In this document: positions 23,969-32,174 of the stretch, piece after piece
Position numbering within the stretch: position 1 is the stretch's first letter
Layout of the letters: every line of letters starts with the position of its first letter
Assembly (NCBI GenBank): GCA_003130845.1
Contig: QEXW01000072.1
Span: 1 to 64,000 of the forward strand
Direction: 5' to 3'
Source of the DNA: Anaerolineae bacterium
GTDB lineage: Bacteria; Chloroflexota; Anaerolineae; Anaerolineales; Villigracilaceae
Length of the DNA: 64,000 bases
The notes under the pieces: generated by a model
The model's input: the letters and a program-made list of their open reading frames with translations, nothing else
What the model was told of the DNA's origin: nothing
Databases searched by the model: none
Made by a program: the position numbers and the translations under genes

Positions 23969-24610
23969 TTAGTTTTGGTTTTTGAAGAAACCGACAATCA
24001 CCAAAATTCCCGATAGAATAAGCGCTGCTGGCCAAACGTAATCTATCAGCCTGGCAGTAGCCTGTGAACTGAGCAACCCGCCCATAAGCAGCAGTGCTAT
24101 TGCTGGAATATATGCCCAGCGCATTGTTCCCTGCGGATTGGGCAAAAGAGCAACCAATAAGAAGGTGAAGCCTAGCCCGAAAAAGAAGAAACTGGCGGTG
24201 TTGTAACCGCTTCCGGTCGCAAATTCGGTCAAAGTGGCGACTCCGGCGAGGGTAAGCAAGATGCCGCCAGGGAGAATAGCCCACCAGCGTGTGCGGTTTA
24301 GGAAGTACACCAAGAAAAACCCAAAGCCGAGCGTGCCGAGAAATAAGCCGCTAGTCCACTTGCTGAAAGATTCGGGCAACAAGATTGCCCCGGCCATACC
24401 GAGCAGGGCGGTTGCAGGAAAAGCTGCCCACCAGCGCTGGCGCGGGTCTTGTATGAGAACGATTGCAAAATAGGCTGCTGCGGCCAGAAATACCAGCCCT
24501 GCAAAAAAGCCCGATGCGTTCCGCAGGACGTTTATTTTCTCCAGCAACATCAATCCACCCAGCAGAATGAGCCCAAGGCCGAAAAGAGTGCTCAAGCCGA
24601 ATCGTTTCAT
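23969..24610 (-). CDS. Polytopic membrane protein, third gene of a LiaF-like operon
   Basis: A 213-residue hydrophobic protein with about six to seven transmembrane segments, Gly/Leu rich (FGLGLILLGGLMLLEKINV). Similar segment style to the LiaI/LiaF-type and DUF5668 membrane regions of its two upstream neighbours. No enzymatic motif. It lies 16 bases after the toast-rack protein. Likely part of an envelope-stress or membrane-sensing set; this is inference from context. Confidence 0.62.
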   Translation of the reverse strand: MKRFGLSTLFGLGLILLGGLMLLEKINVLRNASGFFAGLVFLAAAAYFAIVLIQDPRQRWWAAFPATALLGMAGAILLPESFSKWTSGLFLGTLGFGFFLVYFLNRTRWWAILPGGILLTLAGVATLTEFATGSGYNTASFFFFGLGFTFLLVALLPNPQGTMRWAYIPAIALLLMGGLLSSQATARLIDYVWPAALILSGILVIVGFFKNQN

Positions 24611-24626
24611 GATGCTCTCCTTGGTA

Positions 24627-25412
24627 TTAACGAATGGTAATGCTGTTTGCGCCGCCTTCTAGGCTGATTTCTGCACGATGTGGTGCGGCTTCAAAATCGG
24701 GGGATTGGTACAGGTCTTGTTCTATCTGGGGAAAGCGCGTTGTGTCAATTTGCTGGGCGGAAGCACCTTGCTTTAGGAAAATACGCGCTGCGACGCTTGA
24801 GGGGATGGTGATGTCAATGGATGCTGCGCCGGATTCTATTGCGACGAGCGTTCGCCCCGCTTGGGCTGGGAGTTTTACTCTTAACGAAGAAGCTCCCATG
24901 TCCACGCCCAGGAATTCTAGGTTGGTGTTGGTGAAATCGAAGTCCAGTGAAGCGACACCTGCGTTTATCTTTACAGCAACTGGCACTTCATTAGTTAGGT
25001 GAAACGGCCACGTGCCGTCTTCTGGGCTGAGAAAGGGGAGAAACGAGGGACCGGCCTCAATCTCTACCGTGAGGGTATCGCCGCTCTGATATTTTTTGAC
25101 ATTCATTGCGGTACTCTTAACGCCACGCAAGGCAATTCCTGGCGGAGCGTCTCCGGTTAGGTGGAGCGCACCGGCGCCATGATTGATTTCTACCGATAAG
25201 CGGGCTGCATTGTTTAGGTCAATCGAAAACTCCGGTTTGGTATCGGTTTGTGAAGCGCTGAATTGATGAACCAGAATGGCTGTGCCGAGCAACATCAGGA
25301 ATAGCGGCCAAAACCAGCCAAAAACATCCTCTATGATGTTGGCTGCTTGTAGTGCAAATAAGCTGCCGAGCAACAGGAGAACTCCACCCCAAAAGAGATT
25401 GCCACGTTGCAT
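24627..25412 (-). CDS. LiaF-like protein: membrane segment pair plus toast-rack domain
   Basis: A 261-residue protein. Residues 5-50 hold two hydrophobic segments of the LiaI/LiaF-like type (GNLFWGGVLLLLGSLFAL, FWPLFLMLLGTAILV). Residues 65-260 are extended beta-rich repeats (LSVEINHGAGALHLTGD, VKINAGVASLDFDFTN, VAIESGAASIDITIPS) characteristic of toast-rack/adhesin-like DUF4097-type folds. In Firmicutes such proteins tune envelope stress signalling; here the partner is unknown. Only 1 base separates it from the upstream gene. Confidence 0.72.
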   Translation of the reverse strand: MQRGNLFWGGVLLLLGSLFALQAANIIEDVFGWFWPLFLMLLGTAILVHQFSASQTDTKPEFSIDLNNAARLSVEINHGAGALHLTGDAPPGIALRGVKSTAMNVKKYQSGDTLTVEIEAGPSFLPFLSPEDGTWPFHLTNEVPVAVKINAGVASLDFDFTNTNLEFLGVDMGASSLRVKLPAQAGRTLVAIESGAASIDITIPSSVAARIFLKQGASAQQIDTTRFPQIEQDLYQSPDFEAAPHRAEISLEGGANSITIR

Positions 25413-25413
25413 C

Positions 25414-25932
25414 TTAGTTTTCCTTTCTTCGTCCGCGCCACAGGCCGCTTACAATCAGCCACAGGCCGAGCAACATCAGTAAAATAGCCGGGCCAAAAGA
25501 GCCTAAAATGGTTAGTTTGCCAAAAATAGACGCAAATATGACGAAGAGTACCAAACTGACAATGATAGTCTTGAAGCCGGAAATGATTTCCTTGCGCCCG
25601 TTGCCTAGCAACCCAGATAAAATCTGACCAACCCCGATGAAGCCGATGATGAGCGTCCACATATAGGACCAAGAAGCCTGGTCTTCAAATCTCTCTTGGT
25701 AATATAGAATGCCGCCGATGCCTGCTACAATCGAGGCGGGGATGGCCATGCCCGGTGCGCCGAACAGCAACCCAAGCAACAGAATTAGCCCGCCAATGGC
25801 AACGATGTTGAGGGGCCACTCCATATACATAGCAATCCATTCGCGAATGGTAGGCACTTGCTGTTGTGCAATCAGCCCGACGCCGAACAAAATTAACAGA
25901 ATTCCTAACGTCAATTGGCTGCGATTTTTCAT
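25414..25932 (-). CDS. Polytopic membrane protein, first gene of the LiaF-like operon
   Basis: A 172-residue protein with about five hydrophobic segments, starting MKNRSQLTLGILLILFGVGL, a typical LiaI/PspC-like opening. It ends in a basic tail (WRGRRKEN). AAAGGAG precedes the ATG by 7 bases. The promoter upstream has TTGACT and TATAAT boxes with a palindrome over the -35, so the three-gene operon looks tightly controlled. Confidence 0.65.
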   Translation of the reverse strand: MKNRSQLTLGILLILFGVGLIAQQQVPTIREWIAMYMEWPLNIVAIGGLILLLGLLFGAPGMAIPASIVAGIGGILYYQERFEDQASWSYMWTLIIGFIGVGQILSGLLGNGRKEIISGFKTIIVSLVLFVIFASIFGKLTILGSFGPAILLMLLGLWLIVSGLWRGRRKEN

Positions 25933-25961
25933 GCTACACTCCTTTTTTAATTATTGATTTT

Positions 25962-26000
25962 ATTATATCTATAGTTTATTTTAAGTCAATAATACTTAAA
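25962..26000 (-). promoter_or_regulatory. Promoter with palindromic operator for the LiaF-like operon
   Basis: Minus strand: TTGACT (25989-25984), 16-bp spacer, TATAAT (25967-25962). A perfect inverted repeat TTTAAGT-N7-ACTTAAA (25980-26000) covers the -35 box, the position expected for a repressor. The region is very AT-rich compared with its surroundings. Confidence 0.72.
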
Positions 26001-26102
26001 TAATATTCAATGTGTTTTTTTATTTTTGTAACCAGAAGAAGCGAGGCCGTTCTATGCCTCGCTTAATCATACGCTGTTGGAAGATGAAAGTTTCGCATAT
26101 TC

Positions 26103-26948
26103 TCACAGCAGTTCAGCCAGCACCATCCACTCGCCGGTTTGATTTTCTAGCCGTATTCCGGCTACAATCTGTTGGGTGTTTAGCAAACGCAACAGACTGC
26201 GCTGGGTTACTTCGTGGCCCCAGCCGAAGAGTTTTTCGACCTCGCGCACTTGTGCTGCGCCCACCGACCGAAAATACATGTTGAGCAGAGTTTCACGCGC
26301 TTGGGCTTCACTAATCGTGCGCGCTTTTTCGGGTAAATCGGGGTAATGATAGGCGGTGATGGTGTATACGAAGGCATACTTCCATGCTCCTGCTTGGGCT
26401 ATCCCTATCGGCAGGATTTTGAAATCCGCTTGCAGTGTTTCCAAGGCGCGGTTGAATTCCGCCTCGCTGTTGGGGCTGGTCAGATGTGCTTTTCGGCGTA
26501 GTTCGATGGTATCGAGCGGGCCGTTCAGCAAGGCCTCGTAGACTTGTTTGGCCGCCAAAGTCATACGTCCTTCACGATAGGCAATCCAATGGTCTTCGTG
26601 CGGCGCGCCGTAGTTTTCGGAGAGTGCGTAAAAATATGGCGCAATTTCTAGGGAGATAAGCGTTGCTTTGCGGCGCAACACTTTGGCGTAATACCAAATC
26701 CGTTTGTCGAGTGCCTCGTCTTTCCATCTCCAAGTGATATGGCCTGGGTCATCGTGTTCATCGGCTACGGGACGGTCACCCGCCACCGCTACCCACAAAC
26801 TGGGAAACGTGATTCCCTTAATTGGCCAGAAGAACACAAAGCCTCGTTGGTTGACCCATTCCAGCGCTTGCTGTGGGGTGGTGATGCGCTCGCGCAGCCG
26901 AAATGTTTTGGCGCGAAAGACCTTCAAACGTTCCGCAGGTAGTTCCAT
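26103..26948 (-). CDS. Winged-helix protein related to the AlkZ/YcaQ glycosylase group
   Basis: A 281-residue soluble protein. It begins with a short helical region (FRLRERITTPQQALEWVNQR), then FFWPIKGITFPSLWVA, and in its middle IWYYAKVLRRKATLISLE and YFYALSENYG. Residues 140-280 look like winged-helix units (LRRKAHLTSPNSEAEFNRAL). I associate this with AlkZ-related winged-helix proteins of Chloroflexi, which are distantly like the crosslink glycosylase YcaQ. The catalytic QxQ motif of true YcaQ is not evident, so glycosylase activity is not claimed. Eleven bases separate it from the thioesterase gene upstream. Confidence 0.55.
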   Translation of the reverse strand: MELPAERLKVFRAKTFRLRERITTPQQALEWVNQRGFVFFWPIKGITFPSLWVAVAGDRPVADEHDDPGHITWRWKDEALDKRIWYYAKVLRRKATLISLEIAPYFYALSENYGAPHEDHWIAYREGRMTLAAKQVYEALLNGPLDTIELRRKAHLTSPNSEAEFNRALETLQADFKILPIGIAQAGAWKYAFVYTITAYHYPDLPEKARTISEAQARETLLNMYFRSVGAAQVREVEKLFGWGHEVTQRSLLRLLNTQQIVAGIRLENQTGEWMVLAELL

Positions 26949-26959
26949 AGGATTGGACG

Positions 26960-27433
26960 TTACCCCTCGCGCGCCAGATTTTCTGGCATTTGCACAGCCA
27001 CGACCTCGCCGCGCGCGGTGACGACCTCGCCGGCATAAAGCAGTGTTTCAACGACTACTTTGCGTCCCTTAATTTCTTTCACCCGTCCGCGTGCCACCAG
27101 CTCCATGCCCAGCGGCGTTGGTTTGAGATAGTCCACATGCAAGGAAGCCGTTACGAACCGAAAGGCCGGCTCTGTATCCATCTCTCGCCCTTCGGCGCGG
27201 TACATCGCAGCCGCGGCAGTGCCGGTGGAGTGGCAATCAATAAGGGAAGCAATTAGTCCACCGTACACATAACCAGGAATAGCAGTATGGTAGGGTTGGG
27301 GTGTAAAGCGTGTTACACTTTCTTCACCTTCCCATACCGTCTTAAATTGATGGCCATGTTCATTCAATCGTCCGCAGCCGTAGCAATGTGCGACATTTTC
27401 GGGGTAGTAATCTTGAAAAGCGTTTGAGGACAT
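26960..27433 (-). CDS. PaaI-type hotdog-fold thioesterase
   Basis: A 157-residue single hotdog protein. The central helix region YVYGGLIASLIDCHSTGTAAAAM carries the catalytic-type Asp and conserved Gly pair (read as GGLIASLIDCHS); LHVDYLKPTPLG and the final VAVQMPEN are typical of the PaaI/YbgC superfamily. A Cys pair near the N-terminus (CYGCG) is common in this subgroup. It probably hydrolyses an acyl-CoA. It is followed by the winged-helix gene. Confidence 0.85.
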   Translation of the reverse strand: MSSNAFQDYYPENVAHCYGCGRLNEHGHQFKTVWEGEESVTRFTPQPYHTAIPGYVYGGLIASLIDCHSTGTAAAAMYRAEGREMDTEPAFRFVTASLHVDYLKPTPLGMELVARGRVKEIKGRKVVVETLLYAGEVVTARGEVVAVQMPENLAREG

Positions 27434-27543
27434 GCGTTCTCCTTAAGAAATGGGCAGATGGATGTGCTGCTGAATAGTATACTCCTTTTGGTTGCTTTGC
27501 TCCTGTAACCCCGTTTTGTGTTAAGAAACAGACTGCACTTCTT

Positions 27544-29001
27544 ATGTTTACTTCGATCGAATTGCTTTTGCTTTCTATCAGCGTGTTACTCTTGTTGGCG
27601 ATTCTGGTCAGCAAGGCTTCGGGCCGGGTGGGCGTACCGGCATTGGCGGCCTTTTTGGGGTTGGGCATGTTGGCCGGGTCAGATGGGATTGGTGGAATTT
27701 ATTTTGATAATCCCTGGTTGACCCAATTGGTTGGCACAATAGCGCTCTCGTACATCTTGTTTGCTGGCGGGTTAGAAACGCGTTGGCGCGTGGTTCGGCC
27801 GGTGTTTGCGCCTGCCCTTGTGCTTTCCACGCTGGGAGTAGCCTTAACAACCTTGCTGGTGGGCGCTTTTGCCATCTTGGCCATGAAATTTTCACTGTTA
27901 GAGGGTTTTTTGCTGGGGGCGATTGTTTCTTCCACCGACGCGGCAGCGGTCTTTTCGATTTTACGGTCGCGCGATACCCGCCTGCGCGGTCATCTCGAAC
28001 CACTCTTAGAGACCGAGTCCGGGAGCAATGACCCGATGGCGGTTTTTCTGACGATTGGTCTGGTTCGCCTGATGAGCGACCCGGCCTTGAGCGCTTTCAG
28101 CTTGTTGCCATTTTTTCTCATCCAATTTGGGGTTGGCGGCCTCGCAGGTGTTCTGCTCGGAAAAGCCGGCATCTGGTTGGTGAATGCGCTCAAACTGCGC
28201 GAAGATGGCTTGTATCCGGTGTTGACGACGACCTTGGTTGTTTTTATCTATGGCATTGCCGCATCGGTTGGCGGCAATGGATTTTTGGCGGTGTACCTGG
28301 CAGGCATTGTGATGGGTAATGGGGTTTTCGTTCACCGGCGCAGTCTGATCCGTTATCACGATGGTTTGGCCTGGTTGATGCAGATTGCCATGTTCCTCGT
28401 GCTTGGGTTACAAGTTTTCCCCTCACGGTTGCCTAACGTCGCCTTGGGCGGATTGTTGATAGCCCTGTTTCTTATTCTGTTCGCGCGTCCTGTGAGTGTC
28501 TTCGTCACGTTACACCCGTTTGCGTTCCATCTGCGTGAAAAACTGCTGATTTCTTGGGTAGGCTTGCGCGGGGCTGCACCCATTGTTCTGGCTACCTTTC
28601 CTCTCTTGGCCGGTTTGGAACAGTCTTCCACACTCTTTCACATCGTTTTCTTTGTTGTATTGCTTTCCGTGTTGGTGCAAGGGAGCAGTATCCCCTTGGT
28701 AGCACGCTTGCTGAAGGTGTGCGACCCAGAACCCGCCCCTGAACCTGGGAACTTGTCAGAGATGCTTTTGGATAAATACCAAGGCGACCTGGTCGAGATG
28801 AAAGTGATGCCCGATAGCCCGGCTTGCAACCGACGCATCCTAGAAATTGGCTTGCCAGATAGCGCCCTGCTTGTTCTCATTCAACGTGGCGAGGACTTAT
28901 TCCTGCCGCGCGGCGACATCATTTTGTTGGCGGGTGACCGCGTATTAGTGGCCTCTGATAAAGAGGGCATTGCTCTCGTGCGCACCTTGTTTGAACGATA
29001 A
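27544..29001 (+). CDS. Potassium or sodium/proton antiporter with RCK_C domain (NhaP2/CvrA-like)
   Basis: A 485-residue inner-membrane exchanger of the CPA family. About twelve transmembrane segments cover residues 1-395. The ion-binding core shows GAIVSSTDAAAVFS and ETESGSNDPMAVF, the ND motif being the expected cation site. The C-terminal 80 residues (VEMKVMPDSPACNRRILEIG, LPRGDIILLAGDRVLVAS) form a TrkA-C/RCK_C regulatory domain. Length and layout match NhaP2/CvrA K+/H+ antiporters. No strong ribosome site is seen before the ATG. Divergent from the thioesterase operon. Confidence 0.92.
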   Translation: MFTSIELLLLSISVLLLLAILVSKASGRVGVPALAAFLGLGMLAGSDGIGGIYFDNPWLTQLVGTIALSYILFAGGLETRWRVVRPVFAPALVLSTLGVALTTLLVGAFAILAMKFSLLEGFLLGAIVSSTDAAAVFSILRSRDTRLRGHLEPLLETESGSNDPMAVFLTIGLVRLMSDPALSAFSLLPFFLIQFGVGGLAGVLLGKAGIWLVNALKLREDGLYPVLTTTLVVFIYGIAASVGGNGFLAVYLAGIVMGNGVFVHRRSLIRYHDGLAWLMQIAMFLVLGLQVFPSRLPNVALGGLLIALFLILFARPVSVFVTLHPFAFHLREKLLISWVGLRGAAPIVLATFPLLAGLEQSSTLFHIVFFVVLLSVLVQGSSIPLVARLLKVCDPEPAPEPGNLSEMLLDKYQGDLVEMKVMPDSPACNRRILEIGLPDSALLVLIQRGEDLFLPRGDIILLAGDRVLVASDKEGIALVRTLFER

Positions 29002-29026
29002 ACCATTCCATGCCGCATATTTCGGG

Positions 29027-29033
29027 GTATACT
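29027..29033 (+). promoter_or_regulatory. Probable -10 element
   Basis: GTATACT lies about 27 bases before the ATG at 29060 and after the antiporter stop codon; it could start the operon 29060-31322. Confidence 0.4.
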
Positions 29034-29059
29034 GGCACAAATTTAACCCTGGAGGCACG

Positions 29060-29965
29060 ATGAAACGCGCTGTTAGTATCAGCATTGGTTCCTCAAAGCG
29101 AAACAAAGCCGTAGAAATCACTCTGCTAGGGCAAAGAGTGAGCATTGAGCGCATCGGCACCGATGGAGATATGGAAGCCGCCGCCTTGAAATTTAAAGAA
29201 TTGGATGGAATAGTAGATGCTTTTGGGGTAGGGGGAGCTGATTTGGGCGTGATGGTGGAAGACAAGTGGTATCCCCTCTACTCCGTTCAGCCGATGATAC
29301 GCTACGTTAAAAAAACTCCTGTAGTAGATGGAACCGGGCTAAAAACAACACTTGAGCGACAATCTGCCGCGCTGCTTGATGAACACATTGGTGACTACCT
29401 AGCCCAAAAAGGGCGTAGAGCGCTCATTATGACCGGGGTAGACCGCTGGGGGTTGACCCGCTGTTTTTTAGATGCCGGTTATGATTGTGTCTTTGGTGAT
29501 TTTTTGTTCTCGCTCGGCATTCCTATTCCACTGCGCAGCGAGCAACAACTCAAAACGTTGGCCGCCTTGCTCATGCCGATTGCCGGGCGCTTACCGTTTG
29601 AATGGATTTACCCGACCGGCGCCAAGCAGGAAGAGCGGCGACCAAAACATGCCGACCTCTTCCATTGGGCAACGGTCGTTGCGGGCGATTGTCACTACAT
29701 CAAACGCTATATGCCCGACGATATGCACGGCAAAGTGATTGTCACCAACACCACCACTCCCGAAGATGTTGAATTTTTCCGCCGCTCTGGCGTAAAATAT
29801 TTGCTGACTACAACGCCCGTTTTGGAAGGAAGGTCGTTTGGCACAAACATGATGGAGGCTGCCCTCATCGCCGTCTCCGGCAAAGGGCGCGTGTTGACAC
29901 GCCAAGAATACGCTGAATTATTGTCAAAAATTGGGTTTGTTCCCCAATTGCAGCCACTGACTTGA
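29060..29965 (+). CDS. Conserved protein of the 'quinate 5-dehydrogenase'-annotated family
   Basis: A 301-residue soluble protein beginning MKRAVSISIGSSKRNKAVEI. Recognisable conserved stretches are IERIGTDGDMEAAALKFKEL, DGIVDAFGVGGADLGV and VVDGTGLKTTLERQ. From memory, relatives in Firmicutes and Chloroflexi are annotated as quinate 5-dehydrogenase, but I see no clear Rossmann GxGxxG and the label is unproven. GGAGG lies 4 bases before the ATG. The next gene follows after 21 bases, suggesting an operon with the nucleotidyltransferase and PAP2 genes, possibly for lipid or polyprenyl-linked metabolism. Confidence 0.6.
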   Translation: MKRAVSISIGSSKRNKAVEITLLGQRVSIERIGTDGDMEAAALKFKELDGIVDAFGVGGADLGVMVEDKWYPLYSVQPMIRYVKKTPVVDGTGLKTTLERQSAALLDEHIGDYLAQKGRRALIMTGVDRWGLTRCFLDAGYDCVFGDFLFSLGIPIPLRSEQQLKTLAALLMPIAGRLPFEWIYPTGAKQEERRPKHADLFHWATVVAGDCHYIKRYMPDDMHGKVIVTNTTTPEDVEFFRRSGVKYLLTTTPVLEGRSFGTNMMEAALIAVSGKGRVLTRQEYAELLSKIGFVPQLQPLT

Positions 29966-29986
29966 TTTGAATTTGGGAGATTGCGC

Positions 29987-30772
29987 ATGAACGCCATCGT
30001 CATTGCGGGGGGCATTCCGCTCCCTGAAGACCCGCTTTATACCTACACCGAAGGCCGCTCCAAAGCCATGCTTGACATTGCCGGAAAACCCATGATTCAA
30101 TGGGTGCTGGATGCACTTTCAGAGGCACACAAGGTTGATAAAGTTATCCTGATTGGCTTAAGCGAAAAGATTGGCCTGCGCTGTGCTAAACCTATCTTTT
30201 ATGTTTCTAACCAGGGACGCATGCTGGAAAACATTGTGGCCGGCGTGGAAAAATCACTGGAACTCAATCCGCAAAACGAGTACGTGCTGATTGTTTCCTC
30301 TGATATTCCTGCCTTGCGCGGCGAGATGGTGGATTGGCTGGTGGAACAAGTCCAGCAAACCCCGGCGGATGTTTATTACGGCGTGGTGCCACGCGATGTC
30401 ATGGAACAGCGTTACCCGAACTCAAAACGTACCTGGACTCGTCTCAAAGAAATGGAAGTATGCGGTGCGGATATTAATGCTTGTCACGTTCGCATGGCAA
30501 CCGAACATCTCGATTTGTGGGAAGACCTAATTGGCAACCGCAAGTCGCCCATCAAGCAAATCATGAAGTTAGGCCTGGATACCGTTTTGCTTTTGCTCTT
30601 ACGCCGGCTGACGATTGACGAAGTGGTGCAACGCGCCTCGCAGCGATTAGGAATTCATGGCAAGGCGATTGTTTGGCCTTGGGCCGAAGCCGGTATGGAT
30701 GTGGATAAACCGCATCAGTTGGAACTCATGCGCGAAGATTTGGAGCGTACTCTTGCTAAAACGTCTGCTTGA
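29987..30772 (+). CDS. MobA-like NTP transferase
   Basis: A 261-residue nucleotidyltransferase of the GT-A fold. The N-terminal signature is IVIAGGIPLPED, followed by GRSKAMLDIAGKPMIQW, where the Lys-Pro-Met pattern contacts the nucleotide; the metal-binding Asp lies in IVSSDIPAL. The rest (VYYGVVPRDVMEQRYPNSKR, KTWTRLKEMEVCGADINACH) is less typical. It could transfer CMP, UMP or GMP to a sugar, polyol or cofactor; the substrate is open. GGGAG precedes the ATG. It overlaps the PAP2 gene by 20 bases. Confidence 0.78.
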   Translation: MNAIVIAGGIPLPEDPLYTYTEGRSKAMLDIAGKPMIQWVLDALSEAHKVDKVILIGLSEKIGLRCAKPIFYVSNQGRMLENIVAGVEKSLELNPQNEYVLIVSSDIPALRGEMVDWLVEQVQQTPADVYYGVVPRDVMEQRYPNSKRTWTRLKEMEVCGADINACHVRMATEHLDLWEDLIGNRKSPIKQIMKLGLDTVLLLLLRRLTIDEVVQRASQRLGIHGKAIVWPWAEAGMDVDKPHQLELMREDLERTLAKTSA

Positions 30773-31322
30773 ACTTGACCGTGACTGGTCTTATGCTTTA
30801 CGGGTGGCCGAAAAACCGGGACTGGTGCGTAATCTAGCCCGTTTTTTTGCCCATTCGGGTGATTCCTGGTTTTGGGGCATGGGAATGCTGGCTTTGTGGG
30901 GCTTGGCGGATGTTTTCTGGAAGCGCTGGGCCGTCTATGAATTGTGGTGGATTTCCGTCTTGGCCGCTTTGGTCATGGCTCTCAAGTTCATCATCAAACG
31001 CCGCCGACCCGAAGGCGAGTGGGGGGCGATTTACAGGAACACCGACCCCCACTCCTTTCCCTCAGGACATGCCGCGCGGGCCTTTTTGATAGCCGTCTTA
31101 GCCACCTTCCTCGGCCCGGGCTGGCTGGCTGCTCTGTTGTGGATTTGGGCCCCGCTGGTTGCCATTGCGCGTGTAGCCATGGGCGTTCACTACCTATCTG
31201 ACATCATCGCCGGTGCAGCAGTTGGGATTGCCGTGGCGCTGGCAGGGTACCCCATCTCGCTGGCAATTTTTGGCTGGATTAGCCAGGTGATGATGCCATT
31301 TTGGGGGTTCGGCTTATGGTAA
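30753..31322 (+). CDS. PAP2-family membrane phosphatase
   Basis: A 189-residue membrane protein with about five to six transmembrane segments. The phosphatase signature is complete: KFIIKRRRP (KX6RP), FPSGHAARA (PSGH) and ARVAMGVHYLSD (RX5HX3D, with Ala in place of the usual Ser). It dephosphorylates a lipid such as undecaprenyl diphosphate or phosphatidate. The start is taken as TTG at 30753, with GGAG 7 bases upstream, inside the end of the nucleotidyltransferase gene; a longer frame from 30657 would overlap more and is less likely. Translational coupling with the upstream gene is probable. Confidence 0.85.
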   Translation: MLKRLLELDRDWSYALRVAEKPGLVRNLARFFAHSGDSWFWGMGMLALWGLADVFWKRWAVYELWWISVLAALVMALKFIIKRRRPEGEWGAIYRNTDPHSFPSGHAARAFLIAVLATFLGPGWLAALLWIWAPLVAIARVAMGVHYLSDIIAGAAVGIAVALAGYPISLAIFGWISQVMMPFWGFGLW

Positions 31323-31324
31323 AA

Positions 31325-31356
31325 CAAAATAGTCACCGACCTCGGTGACTATTTTT
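31325..31356. terminator. Bidirectional terminator
   Basis: AATAGTCACCG pairs with CGGTGACTATT (11 bp) with T-rich ends on both strands. It separates the convergent PAP2 and UPF0173 genes. Confidence 0.9.
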
Positions 31357-31362
31357 TCATCT

Positions 31363-32049
31363 TTAGAATGTAAAACTCTCACCGGGGCGAATGGCATGAA
31401 CTTTGGCACCGGTTTGCGTTTCCACTTGGGCAGCCCAGCCGATGGCATCTTGGTCAATCAACCCCCAAGTTCCGTAATGGATGGGGATAACATGTTTCGG
31501 CGTAAGCAATTTGACGGCTCGCAGCGCATCGTCTGGCCCCATGGTGAAATTATCGCCAATCGGTAAGACGGCCACTTCCAACCCTTCTTCGCCGATGAGT
31601 TTCATATCGCCAAATAGGCCGGTGTCGCCGGCAAGATAGATTTTTTTCCCATCGGCGGTGGTCAGCAAAAAACCGGCCGGATTGCCGCCGTATGAACCAT
31701 CTGGCAAGGCTGACCCGTGCAACGCCAAGGTCAGTTTTAGGTACCCAAACGGATATTTGAACCCACCGCCTAAATGCTGGGGGTGAGTTTTTTCCACGCC
31801 CTGCGCCGCCAGCCAGTTACAGATTTCAAAATTGGAGATGACGGTCGCCCCGGTGCGCTTTGCAATGCTCACGGCATCGCCGACGTGGTCGCCGTGCCCA
31901 TGTGTAATTAAAATAAAGTCTGCCGCGATAGATTCCGGTTTGACCGGTGAGGCCGGATTACCGCTGAAGAAAGGGTCAATGACTAAGCGGTGTCCACCGG
32001 TTTCCAACCCCAGGGTGGCGTGTCCGTACCAAGTGAGTTTGTGTGACAT
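31363..32049 (-). CDS. UPF0173 metal-dependent hydrolase
   Basis: A 228-residue metallo-beta-lactamase-fold protein. The metal motif is ITHGHGDHVGDAV (HxHxDH), with LAGDTGLFGDM and HVIPIHYGTWGLID supplying further ligands. It begins LTWYGHATLGLE, the diagnostic opening of UPF0173. The substrate is unknown; relatives are annotated as L-ascorbate-lactonase-like. AGGAGG lies 5 bases before the ATG at 32049. Single gene, divergent from the channel gene. Confidence 0.93.
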   Translation of the reverse strand: MSHKLTWYGHATLGLETGGHRLVIDPFFSGNPASPVKPESIAADFILITHGHGDHVGDAVSIAKRTGATVISNFEICNWLAAQGVEKTHPQHLGGGFKYPFGYLKLTLALHGSALPDGSYGGNPAGFLLTTADGKKIYLAGDTGLFGDMKLIGEEGLEVAVLPIGDNFTMGPDDALRAVKLLTPKHVIPIHYGTWGLIDQDAIGWAAQVETQTGAKVHAIRPGESFTF

Positions 32050-32174
32050 CGAATCCTCCTGACGGTGAATGGTTTGCTTATTTTCGATTTTTAGTATAGG
32101 GAAATTTATCTCCCAGGTCAATCACAAACAAAAAAACGTCTATAATCAAGTCATCTTCTCCAATCAGGGAGATT

